A stretch of 64,000 nt of DNA from an uncultured Archangium sp. (lineage in GTDB: Bacteria; Myxococcota; Myxococcia; Myxococcales; Myxococcaceae). The stretch is from positions 1 to 64,000 of the forward strand of contig CAIVGN010000032.1 in NCBI GenBank assembly GCA_903905455.1, read 5' to 3'. The notes below the pieces were generated by a model. That model was given only the letters and a program-made list of their open reading frames with translations. It made no database searches and had not been told where the DNA came from. The position numbers were made by a program, and so were the translations under genes. Of this stretch, positions 20,047 through 31,311 are shown piece by piece. Numbering within the stretch: the stretch's first letter is position 1; each line of letters begins with the position of its first letter.

Positions 20047-21129
20047 CTACTCGCAGGCCTTCGCCGCGGAGCAGGCGCCGACGCCGCCGTCGGGGGCTGC
20101 GCAGATGGCGCCCTGCAGGCAGTCGGTGTCGGCGCAGTCGACCAGGGTGTCGCCGTCGTCGTCGGCGAGGTTGGCGCAGGATTTCTCGGCCTTCTTGCCC
20201 ATGAAGCACTCGCAGCCGGTGCCGCCGTCGACGGAGCAACTCTGGCCGCTGCAGGTCGCCTCGTCGCAGTCGATCTCCCCGTCGCAGTCGTTGTCCACCG
20301 CGTCCCGACAGAACACCGAGCCGACCTCGGCGATCTGCACCCCGCCGTTGCACTTGCACTGCTTGGCCGCGGTGCAGCGGTAGTAGATGTCGGGGAGGGT
20401 GCAGAACTGGTCGACGCAGTCGGGGTCGAGGCAGTCGCCCTGGCCGTCCATGTCGTTGTCCTTGCCGTCGGCGCAGTCGGTCTCGATCTGCCCACCGTCG
20501 GCGGTGCAGGTGCAGCCGCCCTCGCGACAGGTCTTGCCGAGGCAGTCCGTGTCGAGGCAGTCGGTCTTGCCGTCGCCCTCGTTGTCCACCCCGTCGCTGC
20601 AGAGGTCTTCGGCCTTGGTGAGGTTCGAGCAGATGCACGCCGCGCCGCACGAGCGCTGATCGCACGAGGGGTCGGCGCAGTCGGTCTTGCCGTTCTGGTC
20701 GTCGTCGAAGTTGTCGAAGCACGAGCTCTCGGGCCGCACCACGCACGTGCCCCGCTTGCAGGTCTCGGACACCAGGCAGGCGTGGTTGCACGCGCCGCAG
20801 TGGTTCACGTTCGAGGTGAGATCGTAGCCGTCGTCGACGCGCCCGTTGCAGTCGTCGTCGAGGCCGTTGCAGGTCTCCTGCTTGCCGGTGTTGTCGACGA
20901 TGGTGTCGCAGTCATTGTCGACTTTGTCGCACAGCTCCTCACCGGTGGGCTTGCAGCACACGCTGGGGTTGGGCCCCACGGCGCAGACGAAGCCGTCGCC
21001 GCCACAGTCCGCGTCGAGCTTGCAGCTGTACTTGACGTCATCGGTGAAGGTGACGGTGCACGAGACCAGGGCCCCGAGCACAAACGCTGCGGTGAAGGGC
21101 AGCACGAACCGCGAAAGACGAAGGGGCAT
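20047..21129 (-). CDS. MopE-type Cys/Asp-rich lipoprotein
   Basis: A 360-aa exported lipoprotein: signal peptide with lipobox LVSC (C24), then repeated Cys/Asp motifs. Two are MopE-type (ELCDKVDNDCD, ETCNGLDDDCNG), followed by a GACNHAC pair and four to five repeats of the form D-x-(D/E)-G-D-G-x-T-D-C-x-D-x-D-C (such as NEGDGKTDCLDTDC). These resemble EF-hand/TSP3-like Ca-binding loops stabilised by disulphides. Probably a surface metal-binding protein; function unknown. It is transcribed away from the 1283-aa lipoprotein gene across a 136-bp shared upstream region. Confidence 0.85.
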   Translation of the reverse strand: MPLRLSRFVLPFTAAFVLGALVSCTVTFTDDVKYSCKLDADCGGDGFVCAVGPNPSVCCKPTGEELCDKVDNDCDTIVDNTGKQETCNGLDDDCNGRVDDGYDLTSNVNHCGACNHACLVSETCKRGTCVVRPESSCFDNFDDDQNGKTDCADPSCDQRSCGAACICSNLTKAEDLCSDGVDNEGDGKTDCLDTDCLGKTCREGGCTCTADGGQIETDCADGKDNDMDGQGDCLDPDCVDQFCTLPDIYYRCTAAKQCKCNGGVQIAEVGSVFCRDAVDNDCDGEIDCDEATCSGQSCSVDGGTGCECFMGKKAEKSCANLADDDGDTLVDCADTDCLQGAICAAPDGGVGACSAAKACE

Positions 21130-21265
21130 GGGCGACAGAAAGGTCGTGGATGCGGGGTCGGAACGCAAGCGCGGAGTGTGCGGTGGAGGTCGCACATCAA
21201 AGACAGTTGGCGGAGAAACGAAACGGGCCTCGACCGGTCAGTCCGCGCTAGGGTTGCGTGGCTCT

Positions 21266-24200
21266 ATGCAGACCTCCCTTCGAACCCTCGTCCTCGCGCT
21301 CGGCGTCGTGATCGCCGGCTGTGAATGCAAGCCCACCAACGTCAACACCGACGGAGGCACCGGCGGCGACATGGGCGGCGGCGACGGCACGCTCGGCGGT
21401 GGTGGTGGCACCGGCGGCGGCGGCGGCGGCGAGATGGGCGGCGGAGCCGGAGGCGCCGGCGGCGGCATGGCCATGAGCATGGACGGCGGCTGCGGCCTGC
21501 GCACCTGCGCCTCGGCCGGCGCGAACTGCGGCCCCATCGGCGACGGCTGCGGCGCGCTGATCAACTGCGGCTCGTGCGCCCTGCCCCAGACCTGCGGCGG
21601 TGGCGGCGCGGCGTCGGTCTGCGGCGGCGACGCGGGCTGCGTGCCGGTGACCTGCTCGCAGCTCAACGTCGAGTGCGGCCCGATGGCCGATCGCTGCGGC
21701 AACCTCATGAACTGCGGCTCGTGCGCGCTGCCGGAGATCTGCGGCGGTGGCGGCTTCGCCGGCAAGTGCGGGCTGCTGGGCACCAACATCACCGACGCGG
21801 GCGTCTGCATTCCCACCACCTGCACCATCCAGGGCGCGGCCTGCGGCGTCATCGGCGACGGCTGCGGCGGCATCATCTCGTGCGGCTCGTGCGGCGCGGG
21901 CCTGACCTGCGGCGCCGGCGGCGTTCCCTACCAGTGCGGCGGCAGCAACGTGTGCACGCCCCTGACCTGCGCCCAGCTCAACGCCACCTGCGGCCAGGTC
22001 GGCAACGGCTGCGGCCAGACGATGAACTGCGGCAACTGCACCGCCCCCGAGGTGTGTGGCGGTGGCGGCGTGCCCAACGTGTGCGGTGGCGGCGTGCAGT
22101 GCGTGCCCCGGAACTGCACCCAGCTCGGCGCGACCTGCGGCTCGGTCGGCGACGGCTGCGGCAACATCATCCAGTGCGGCAGCTGCACCGCGCCCCAGGT
22201 GTGCGGCGGTGGCGGCGTGGCCAACCAGTGCGGCGGCATCGCGCCGTGCACCGCGAAGAACTGCACCCAGCTCGCCGCCAACTGCGGCGCCGCCAGCGAC
22301 GGCTGCGGCAGCGTGGTGCAGTGCGGCACCTGCACCGCCCCCCAGGGCTGCGGCGCCGGCGGCGTGGCCAACCAGTGCGGCGGCTCGGTGACCTGCGTCG
22401 CCAAGACCTGCGCCCAGCTGGGCAAGAACTGCGGCCCGGTCAGCGACGGCTGCGGCAACGTCATCCAGTGCGGCGCCTGCAGCGGCACGGGCGTGACCTG
22501 CGGCGGCGGCGGTACGCCCAACGTCTGCGCCCCGCTCCCCGCCTGCACCCCCAAGACCTGCCAGCAGCTGGGCGCCAACTGCGGCCCGATGAACGACGGC
22601 TGCAACGGCACGGTGCAGTGCGGCACCTGCACCCTGCCCGACATCTGCGGCGGCGCGGGCATCCCCAGCGTGTGCGGCGCCATCGGCGTCGACGCCGGCA
22701 GCTGCACCAACCTCTGCCTCAACCAGATGGCCTGCCCCGGCATGGCCAACGGCACCACGCTGACCGGCGTGGTCTACGCGCCTACCCAGGCCGACGCCGG
22801 CTACGGCCAGCCCGACCCCATCCCCGGGGCGCTGATCTACGTGCCGAACACCGCCGTGGGCTCGCTCGACGGCGACGGCGGCGTGACCTGCGACCAGTGC
22901 ACCGACGGCGTGAGCGGCAGCCCGCTGGTCTCGACCTACTCGGCGACCAACGGCGCCTTCACCCTCACCAACGTGCCCTGCGGCGTCAACGTGCCGGTGG
23001 TCATCCAGCTGGGCAAGTGGCGCAGGCAGATCACCGTGCCCGCGCCGGCCTGCTGCCAGACCACGGCGCTGACCCAGGACCAGACGCGGCTCCCGCGCAA
23101 GCAGGGCGAAGGCCACCCCAACGACAACCTGCCGCGCATCGCGGTGGTCTCGGGCAGCGCCGACTCCATCGAGTGCGTGTTGCCGAAGATCGGCATCGCC
23201 CCTGATCAGTACTCGCTGCCCACCGGCGCCGGCCGCGTGAAGTTCTACCGCGACAACGGGGCCCAGTTCGCCGGCACCGCGCCCGCGGCCACCACGCTCT
23301 TCAACAGCCTCGCCGAGATGAAGAAGTACGACATGATCATCCTCGACTGCGTCGGCGGCGAGCAGCAGAAGACCTTCGTGCAGCGGCAGAACCTCGAGGC
23401 CTACGCCAACGCCGGCGGCCGCGTGTTCACCAGCCACTTCGCCTACGTGTGGCTCTACACCCTGCCCAGCGCCATCTCCTTCACCGCGTCGGCCAACTGG
23501 GCCCCCGGCGGCGCCTACCCCGCCAGCCAGGACGCGCGCATCGACACCTCGTTCCCCAAGGGGCAGACCTTCGCCGACTGGGTGCAGCTGGTGAACGCCC
23601 AGGCCGCCACCTCGACGGCGGCCATCCCGCGCATCCGCATCATCAACGTGCGCAACGATCTCTCGGCGGTGAACAACCCGCCCGGCCAGACCTGGGTCTA
23701 CGGCAAGGCCTCGGGCGCCACCGTCGACTCCACGCCCTTCCAGTACACCTTCAACACCCCCACCACCGCGGCCCCGGCCGACCAGTGTGGCCGCGTGCTC
23801 TTCAGCGACTTCCACGTCAGCAACATCAGCGGCGCCGGCACCTTCCCCGCCCAGTGCGGCGTCGCGGCGGCCATGACCCCGCAGGAGAAGGTCTTCGAGT
23901 ACCTGATCTTCGACCTCTCGTCGTGCATCAAGCCCGACGTGCCGCCGGTGCAGATGTGTACCCCCAAGACCTGCAACCAGCTCAACCTCGCCTGCGGCCC
24001 GGCCGGTGACGGCTGCGGTGGCACCTTGAACTGCGGCACCTGCCCCACCACCCCGGTCCAGCTGTACTGCGGCGGCGCCGGCGTGCCTGGCCAGTGCGGC
24101 CTGCCGTGCGTCCCGCGCACCTGCACCCAGCTGGGCGCGAACTGCGGCACCCAGGGTGACGGCTGCGGCGGCACCCTGAGCTGCGGCACCTGCACCGCGC

Positions 24201-25117
24201 CCCAGAGCTGCGGCGGCGGCGGCACCCCCAACGTCTGCGGCGGCGGCACCTGCGTGGCCAAGACCTGCCCCCAGCTGGGCTTCACCTGCGGTTCCCAGGG
24301 TGACGGCTGCGGCAACACCCTCAACTGCGGTGCCTGCACCCCGCCCCAGACCTGCGGCGGCGGCGGAGTCGTCGGCCAGTGCGGCGGCGCCACCTGCGTG
24401 GCCAAGACCTGCACCCAGTTGGGCGTGACCTGCGGGCAGTGGGGCGACGGCTGCGGCAACACCCTCAACTGCGGCGCCTGCACCTCGCCCCAGACCTGCG
24501 GCGGTGGCGGCGTGCAGGGCCAGTGCGGCGGCGCGACGTGCGCGGCCAAGAGCTGCGCCACCCTGGGCTTCAACTGCGGCACCCAGGGCGACGGCTGCGG
24601 CGGCACCCAGGGCTGCGGCATGTGCACCGCCCCCCAGACCTGCGGCGGTGGCGGCGTGCCCGGCGTCTGCGGCGGTGGCGGCACCTGCACCGCGCGCACC
24701 TGCCTGATGCAGGGCTTCAACTGCGGCATGCAGGGTGACGGCTGCGGTAACCCCATCGACTGCGGGATGTGCCCCATGGGCCAGGTGTGCGGCGCCCAGG
24801 GCCCCGGCCTGTGCGGCGCGACGGGCTGCACGCCCCTGAGCTGCTCGGCCCAGGGCATCTCGTGTGGCCCGGCCGGCGACGGCTGCGGCAACATCATCCA
24901 GTGCGGCGCGTGCCCCGCGGGCCAGAGCTGCGGCGGCGCCGGCGTGCCGGGGGTCTGCGGCGTGCGCCCCTGCATTCCCCAGACGTGCACCGGCCTCGGC
25001 TTCGACTGCGGCCCCACCGGCGACGGCTGCGGCGGGCAGCTCAACTGCGGGATCTGCCCCCCCACCGACACCTGCGGCGGCAGCGGCAAGCCCAACATCT
25101 GCGGCAACCTGGGCTGA
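21266..25117 (+). CDS. Lipoprotein with 16 eight-Cys repeats flanking a central domain
   Basis: A 1283-aa exported protein. The signal ends in a textbook lipobox IAGC (C19), then a Gly-rich linker to about residue 75. Eight tandem repeats (about 76-478) and eight more (about 896-1283) share the pattern C-x4-C-x6-C-x6-C-x5-C-x2-C-x5-C-x8-C, typified by GDGCG and CGGGG. Between them, residues about 480-895 hold a carboxypeptidase-regulatory-like beta-sandwich (GVVYAPTQ to FTLTNVPCG) and an alpha/beta segment (LPRIAVVSGSADS, YDMIILDCVGGE, GGRVFTSHF, RVLFSDFHVS) resembling glutamine-amidotransferase/ThuA-like folds. No clear catalytic triad can be assigned. Probably a rigid, disulphide-rich surface protein. 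ATG 21266 gives the clean signal peptide. Confidence 0.88.
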   Translation: MQTSLRTLVLALGVVIAGCECKPTNVNTDGGTGGDMGGGDGTLGGGGGTGGGGGGEMGGGAGGAGGGMAMSMDGGCGLRTCASAGANCGPIGDGCGALINCGSCALPQTCGGGGAASVCGGDAGCVPVTCSQLNVECGPMADRCGNLMNCGSCALPEICGGGGFAGKCGLLGTNITDAGVCIPTTCTIQGAACGVIGDGCGGIISCGSCGAGLTCGAGGVPYQCGGSNVCTPLTCAQLNATCGQVGNGCGQTMNCGNCTAPEVCGGGGVPNVCGGGVQCVPRNCTQLGATCGSVGDGCGNIIQCGSCTAPQVCGGGGVANQCGGIAPCTAKNCTQLAANCGAASDGCGSVVQCGTCTAPQGCGAGGVANQCGGSVTCVAKTCAQLGKNCGPVSDGCGNVIQCGACSGTGVTCGGGGTPNVCAPLPACTPKTCQQLGANCGPMNDGCNGTVQCGTCTLPDICGGAGIPSVCGAIGVDAGSCTNLCLNQMACPGMANGTTLTGVVYAPTQADAGYGQPDPIPGALIYVPNTAVGSLDGDGGVTCDQCTDGVSGSPLVSTYSATNGAFTLTNVPCGVNVPVVIQLGKWRRQITVPAPACCQTTALTQDQTRLPRKQGEGHPNDNLPRIAVVSGSADSIECVLPKIGIAPDQYSLPTGAGRVKFYRDNGAQFAGTAPAATTLFNSLAEMKKYDMIILDCVGGEQQKTFVQRQNLEAYANAGGRVFTSHFAYVWLYTLPSAISFTASANWAPGGAYPASQDARIDTSFPKGQTFADWVQLVNAQAATSTAAIPRIRIINVRNDLSAVNNPPGQTWVYGKASGATVDSTPFQYTFNTPTTAAPADQCGRVLFSDFHVSNISGAGTFPAQCGVAAAMTPQEKVFEYLIFDLSSCIKPDVPPVQMCTPKTCNQLNLACGPAGDGCGGTLNCGTCPTTPVQLYCGGAGVPGQCGLPCVPRTCTQLGANCGTQGDGCGGTLSCGTCTAPQSCGGGGTPNVCGGGTCVAKTCPQLGFTCGSQGDGCGNTLNCGACTPPQTCGGGGVVGQCGGATCVAKTCTQLGVTCGQWGDGCGNTLNCGACTSPQTCGGGGVQGQCGGATCAAKSCATLGFNCGTQGDGCGGTQGCGMCTAPQTCGGGGVPGVCGGGGTCTARTCLMQGFNCGMQGDGCGNPIDCGMCPMGQVCGAQGPGLCGATGCTPLSCSAQGISCGPAGDGCGNIIQCGACPAGQSCGGAGVPGVCGVRPCIPQTCTGLGFDCGPTGDGCGGQLNCGICPPTDTCGGSGKPNICGNLG
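21491..22700 (+). repeat. First block of eight tandem Cys-rich repeats
   Basis: Eight in-frame units of about 145-165 bp encode the eight-cysteine module at residues about 76-478 of the 1283-aa lipoprotein. GGCGACGGCTGCGGC-like cores recur in each unit. Units differ at silent and amino-acid positions, so they are diverged rather than recently duplicated. Confidence 0.8.
23955..25114 (+). repeat. Second block of eight tandem Cys-rich repeats
   Basis: Eight further in-frame units encode residues about 896-1283 of the same protein. Spacing is tighter (about 144 bp) and several units (24120-24690) are more alike than those in the first block, suggesting more recent expansion at this end. Confidence 0.8.
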
Positions 25118-25192
25118 TGCAGGGCGGCCCCCGAAGGGCCGCACCTCGACGGCCGCCCCTCGACGAACGCGGGGCGGCTCCCTCCCACCCCG

Positions 25193-25634
25193 GTGACGGA
25201 AATCGGGGAACTTGATCCGCAGGCCCCAGTGACCGCTCCCGAACTCCCCTCCGTGCTCATCGTCGATGACACGCCCACCAACATCACCCTGCTCGCCCAC
25301 GCGCTCTCGGAACGCTACCGGATCCGCGTGGCCACGACCGGCGCCCTGGCCCTCGAGATCTGCCGCGCGGGAGACCCACCGCAGCTCGTGCTCCTCGACG
25401 TGATGATGCCGGAGATGGACGGCCAGGAGGTGTGCCGGCGCCTCAAGGCCGACCCCTCGACGGCGGGCATCCCGGTGCTGTTCGTCACCGGAGATACCAC
25501 CGTGTCCTCGACGGACGAGTGCCTCGAGGCGGGCGGCGCGGACTGCGTGAGCAAGCCGCTGCACGTGGGCCTGCTGCGGCGGAGAATCGAGACGCACCTC
25601 GAGCTCGCCCGGGCGCGGGAGCGCCTGGCCCAGC

Positions 25635-25663
<29 letters not shown>
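25193..25663 (+). CDS. Single-domain response regulator
   Basis: A 156-aa receiver protein: VLIVDDTPTN (D25, D26), phospho-site D69 (LLDVMMPEMDG), T99 and K121 (VSKPL), then a short helical tail. It has no output domain. The only reasonable start is GTG 25193; the receiver begins near residue 20. Its last 29 bp overlap the 3' end of the hybrid kinase gene on the other strand, and it could be a partner of that kinase (inference from position). Confidence 0.88.
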
Positions 25664-28511
<2,848 letters not shown>

Positions 28512-28532
28512 GGTCGCACCGCGGCGCGGTCG

Positions 28533-29723
28533 TCAATGACGGTACAAGACATACAGGGCCGTCGTGTAGTTATGGTACGTGTTTTTCCCGCCCAGCCGCG
28601 CGAACTCTCCAAACCCATACATCCCCAGCCAGGGCGGCGGCGCCCCCTCGGTCGAGAGGGGGTATTGCATGCGGCTGACCAGCTCTTCCTTCATCACCCG
28701 GTTGAACAGGAAGCGCCCCCGGGCCAGGCAGTCGGCGTGGAACACCGCCACCGGCTTGCGACCGCCAGCGCGCGCGGTGAGGCTCGCCATCATGCGCTCG
28801 AGGTCGCTGAAGATGCGCTCCTCGTCGCGCACCGTCAGCCACAGCCGGGTACCGACCGGGCAGGTCGTCGCGTAGTGCATCGCCCCGTCGGGGTCGCGCC
28901 GGGTCACCACCCGCAGCACGTGGGGGTTTCCGTACTCGAGCGCGAGCGCCGGCGGCAGGGCCTCCGCGAGCGCTCCGACGGGAATCGTGTCCCCGGGCGT
29001 CGCCGTCTCGGGCAAGCCCAGGCGGCCGGTGTACTCGGCCCAGGCCGGCTTGCCGTCGAGCTCGAGAATGCGGTTCCCCTCGGACCGGGTGACCACCATG
29101 GGCTCGCCTACCGCGAGGAAGCCGTGCGTCGCCTGGGTGTCGACCTCGAGGGTCGGGTCGGCAAACCCGATGGCCCAGGCGCCATGGTCGAAGACCTCGC
29201 CGTCGACCGCCTGGTAGCTGACGACGCCGCGCATGTTGTCCGACGAGGTCGCGCCGAAGATGGTGACCGCCGGGCCCAACACCGACTCGAAGCCCGCGAG
29301 GCATTGGTCGTTGTCGATGTCGATGCCCGACCCCAGGAAGGACACCATGTTGATGCCCGGCTGCTGCCGCTTCAGGGCGGCCGCCAGCTCGACGGCCTTC
29401 TCGCGGGAGTTGTGCCCATGAATGCCATCGACGTGGGCCACGGCGAACTCGCGGCCCCGCACCGCCATGATCGCCACGTCCTTCATCGACTCGCTGACGC
29501 CCTCGCGCCCCACCACCCCACAGCACGAAGACGCGACCACCCGCGCCCGCGGGCACTGCCGGCGAACCTGGTCCACCAGGTCCTTGAGTGGGTGGCCCAG
29601 CGACGCGTTGATCACCACCAGGTCGCACGACGCCGCCTCCTGGCCCATGGCGACCTCGAGACATTCCTCGATGGCCCGCTGCGAATTGACCAGCCTCAGG
29701 CTCGCGGAAAAGAACTCCAACAT
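28533..29723 (-). CDS. FIST-domain sensory protein
   Basis: A 396-aa cytosolic protein with FIST_N (about 30-215) and FIST_C (about 225-375). Supporting motifs are ASSCCGVVGREG, NMVSFLGSGIDID, TIFGATSSDNM and, near the end, AVFHADCLARGRF and GMYGFGEFA. FIST proteins are signal-input modules thought to bind small ligands such as amino acids. ATG 29723 has a strong GGGGAGGT site 5 nt upstream, so the longer upstream frame is not used. Located 21 bp upstream of the hybrid histidine kinase in an apparent operon, and divergent from radA across 213 bp. Confidence 0.9.
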   Translation of the reverse strand: MLEFFSASLRLVNSQRAIEECLEVAMGQEAASCDLVVINASLGHPLKDLVDQVRRQCPRARVVASSCCGVVGREGVSESMKDVAIMAVRGREFAVAHVDGIHGHNSREKAVELAAALKRQQPGINMVSFLGSGIDIDNDQCLAGFESVLGPAVTIFGATSSDNMRGVVSYQAVDGEVFDHGAWAIGFADPTLEVDTQATHGFLAVGEPMVVTRSEGNRILELDGKPAWAEYTGRLGLPETATPGDTIPVGALAEALPPALALEYGNPHVLRVVTRRDPDGAMHYATTCPVGTRLWLTVRDEERIFSDLERMMASLTARAGGRKPVAVFHADCLARGRFLFNRVMKEELVSRMQYPLSTEGAPPPWLGMYGFGEFARLGGKNTYHNYTTALYVLYRH

Positions 29724-29936
29724 GTGGACCTCCCCTGTTCTCGAAAAGGTAGCGACGCAGGGACCGGCGTCAGCGAGGCAAAGCCGCCCGAGGCGATCGA
29801 ATAAGTCTGCTTGCGACGGGCGACCCTGGTGAATAAGGACCCCTGTTTCGTCAGGCCGAGGTCTTTGCCGCGGCGCCTGCCGTGGGTGATTCAAGACAGG
29901 ACCCGCACTTGTCAGACCCAGCCGGTAGAAGGGGCC

Positions 29937-31301
29937 ATGGCCAAAGCCAGGACCCATTTCACCTGTCAGTCGTGCGCCTACCAGTCGGCGAAGTGGCTGG
30001 GCCGCTGCACCGAGTGCGGCACCTGGGGATCGCTGGTGGAGGAGGCCGAGCTCTCGGCGGCCAGCCAGTCGCGGCCCGCGTGGGGGGCATCCGGGGGGCA
30101 GTCGAAGCCGGTGCTCCTGCAGGACGTCGAGTCGGCCGCCGAATCACGGCGCCTGACGGGCATCGCCGAGCTCGACCGGGTGCTGGGCGGCGGGGTGACG
30201 CTGGGCAGCCTGGTGCTCATCGGCGGTGACCCCGGCATCGGCAAGTCGACGCTGTTGTTGATGGCCGTCGATCGCCTCTCGAAGGACCGGCCCGCGCTCT
30301 ACGTCTCGGGCGAAGAGTCGCTGCGCCAGACGCGCATGCGCGCCGAGCGCCTGGGGGTGCGCGGCGAGCAGCTGCACGTCTTCGCGGAGACCGACCTCGA
30401 GAAGGTGCTGGGGGCGGCCGAGAAGCTGGCGCCGGGGTGCCTGATCATCGACTCCATCCAGACCATGTTCCTCGCCGAGCTGGGCAGCGCGCCGGGCAGC
30501 GTGGGCCAGGTGAGGGAATGCGCCGGGCGCCTGATGGCCTACGCGAAGAAGACGGGGGTGCCGACCTTCATGGTGGGCCACGTCACCAAGGACGGGAGCA
30601 TCGCCGGCCCCCGGGTGCTCGAGCACATGGTGGACACGGTGCTCTACTTCGAGGGCGAGCGCGGGCACCCCTTCCGCATCCTGCGGGCCCACAAGAACCG
30701 CTTCGGCAGCACCAACGAGATCGGCGTCTTCGAGATGAAGGGCTCGGGCCTGGCCGAGGTGGCCGACCCCTCGGCCCTCTTCCTCGCGGAGCGGCCCAAG
30801 GGGGCGTCGGGCAGCGTGGTGACCTCGACCTTGAACGGTACCCGGCCGATCCTCGTGGAGGTGCAGGCGCTGGTGGCGCCCACCGGCTACGGCACGGCGC
30901 GGCGGACGGCCATCGGCGTGGACTCGAACCGGGTGGCCCTGCTGGCGGCGGTGCTGGAGAAGAAAGAGGGCGTGCAGCTCATCGGCTGCGACATCTTCGT
31001 CAACGTGGCCGGGGGCATGTCGCTGACCGAGCCGGCGAGCGACCTCGCGGTATGCACCGCGCTGGTCTCCTCACTGCAGAACCGCCCCGTCGACGCGCAC
31101 ACCTTGATCCTCGGGGAAGTGGGCCTCGCCGGCGAGGTGCGCGCCGTGGCCCAGGTCGAGCCGCGCCTGGCCGAGGCAGCGAAGATGGGCTTTCGCCGGG
31201 TGGTGTTGCCCAAGGCCAGCGCGCGGCGCCTCGAGGGCACCCGGCTCGAGGTGCTGGGCGTCGACTCGCTGGGCGAGGCGCTGGGCCTGGTGATGGGCTG
31301 A
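29937..31301 (+). CDS. radA: DNA repair protein RadA
   Basis: A 454-aa RecA-like helicase-type protein for recombination intermediate processing. N-terminal C4 zinc finger (CQSC and CTEC at residues 9-27), Walker A GGDPGIGKST, the RadA-specific KNRFGS motif and a C-terminal Lon-like domain (GVDSNRVALL to the end). AGAAGGGG precedes ATG 29937. Length is normal. Convergent with the GAF/kinase gene, 4 bp apart. Confidence 0.96.
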   Translation: MAKARTHFTCQSCAYQSAKWLGRCTECGTWGSLVEEAELSAASQSRPAWGASGGQSKPVLLQDVESAAESRRLTGIAELDRVLGGGVTLGSLVLIGGDPGIGKSTLLLMAVDRLSKDRPALYVSGEESLRQTRMRAERLGVRGEQLHVFAETDLEKVLGAAEKLAPGCLIIDSIQTMFLAELGSAPGSVGQVRECAGRLMAYAKKTGVPTFMVGHVTKDGSIAGPRVLEHMVDTVLYFEGERGHPFRILRAHKNRFGSTNEIGVFEMKGSGLAEVADPSALFLAERPKGASGSVVTSTLNGTRPILVEVQALVAPTGYGTARRTAIGVDSNRVALLAAVLEKKEGVQLIGCDIFVNVAGGMSLTEPASDLAVCTALVSSLQNRPVDAHTLILGEVGLAGEVRAVAQVEPRLAEAAKMGFRRVVLPKASARRLEGTRLEVLGVDSLGEALGLVMG

Positions 31302-31311
31302 CGGGTCAGCC
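31296..31311. terminator. Hairpin across convergent radA/kinase stops
   Basis: GGCTGA-CGGG-TCAGCC is a perfect 6-bp stem with a 4-nt loop that includes the radA stop and the kinase-side stop. It has no U-tract, so intrinsic termination is uncertain. Confidence 0.25.

Noticed and set aside
21491-25114. Regular periodicity that might suggest a CRISPR array
   Set aside because: Units are about 145 bp, in frame, and encode conserved cysteines; it is a protein repeat.
28533-29957. Longer N-terminus for the FIST protein
   Set aside because: The strong GGGGAGGT site and family N-terminus favour ATG 29723; the upstream part is low-quality sequence.
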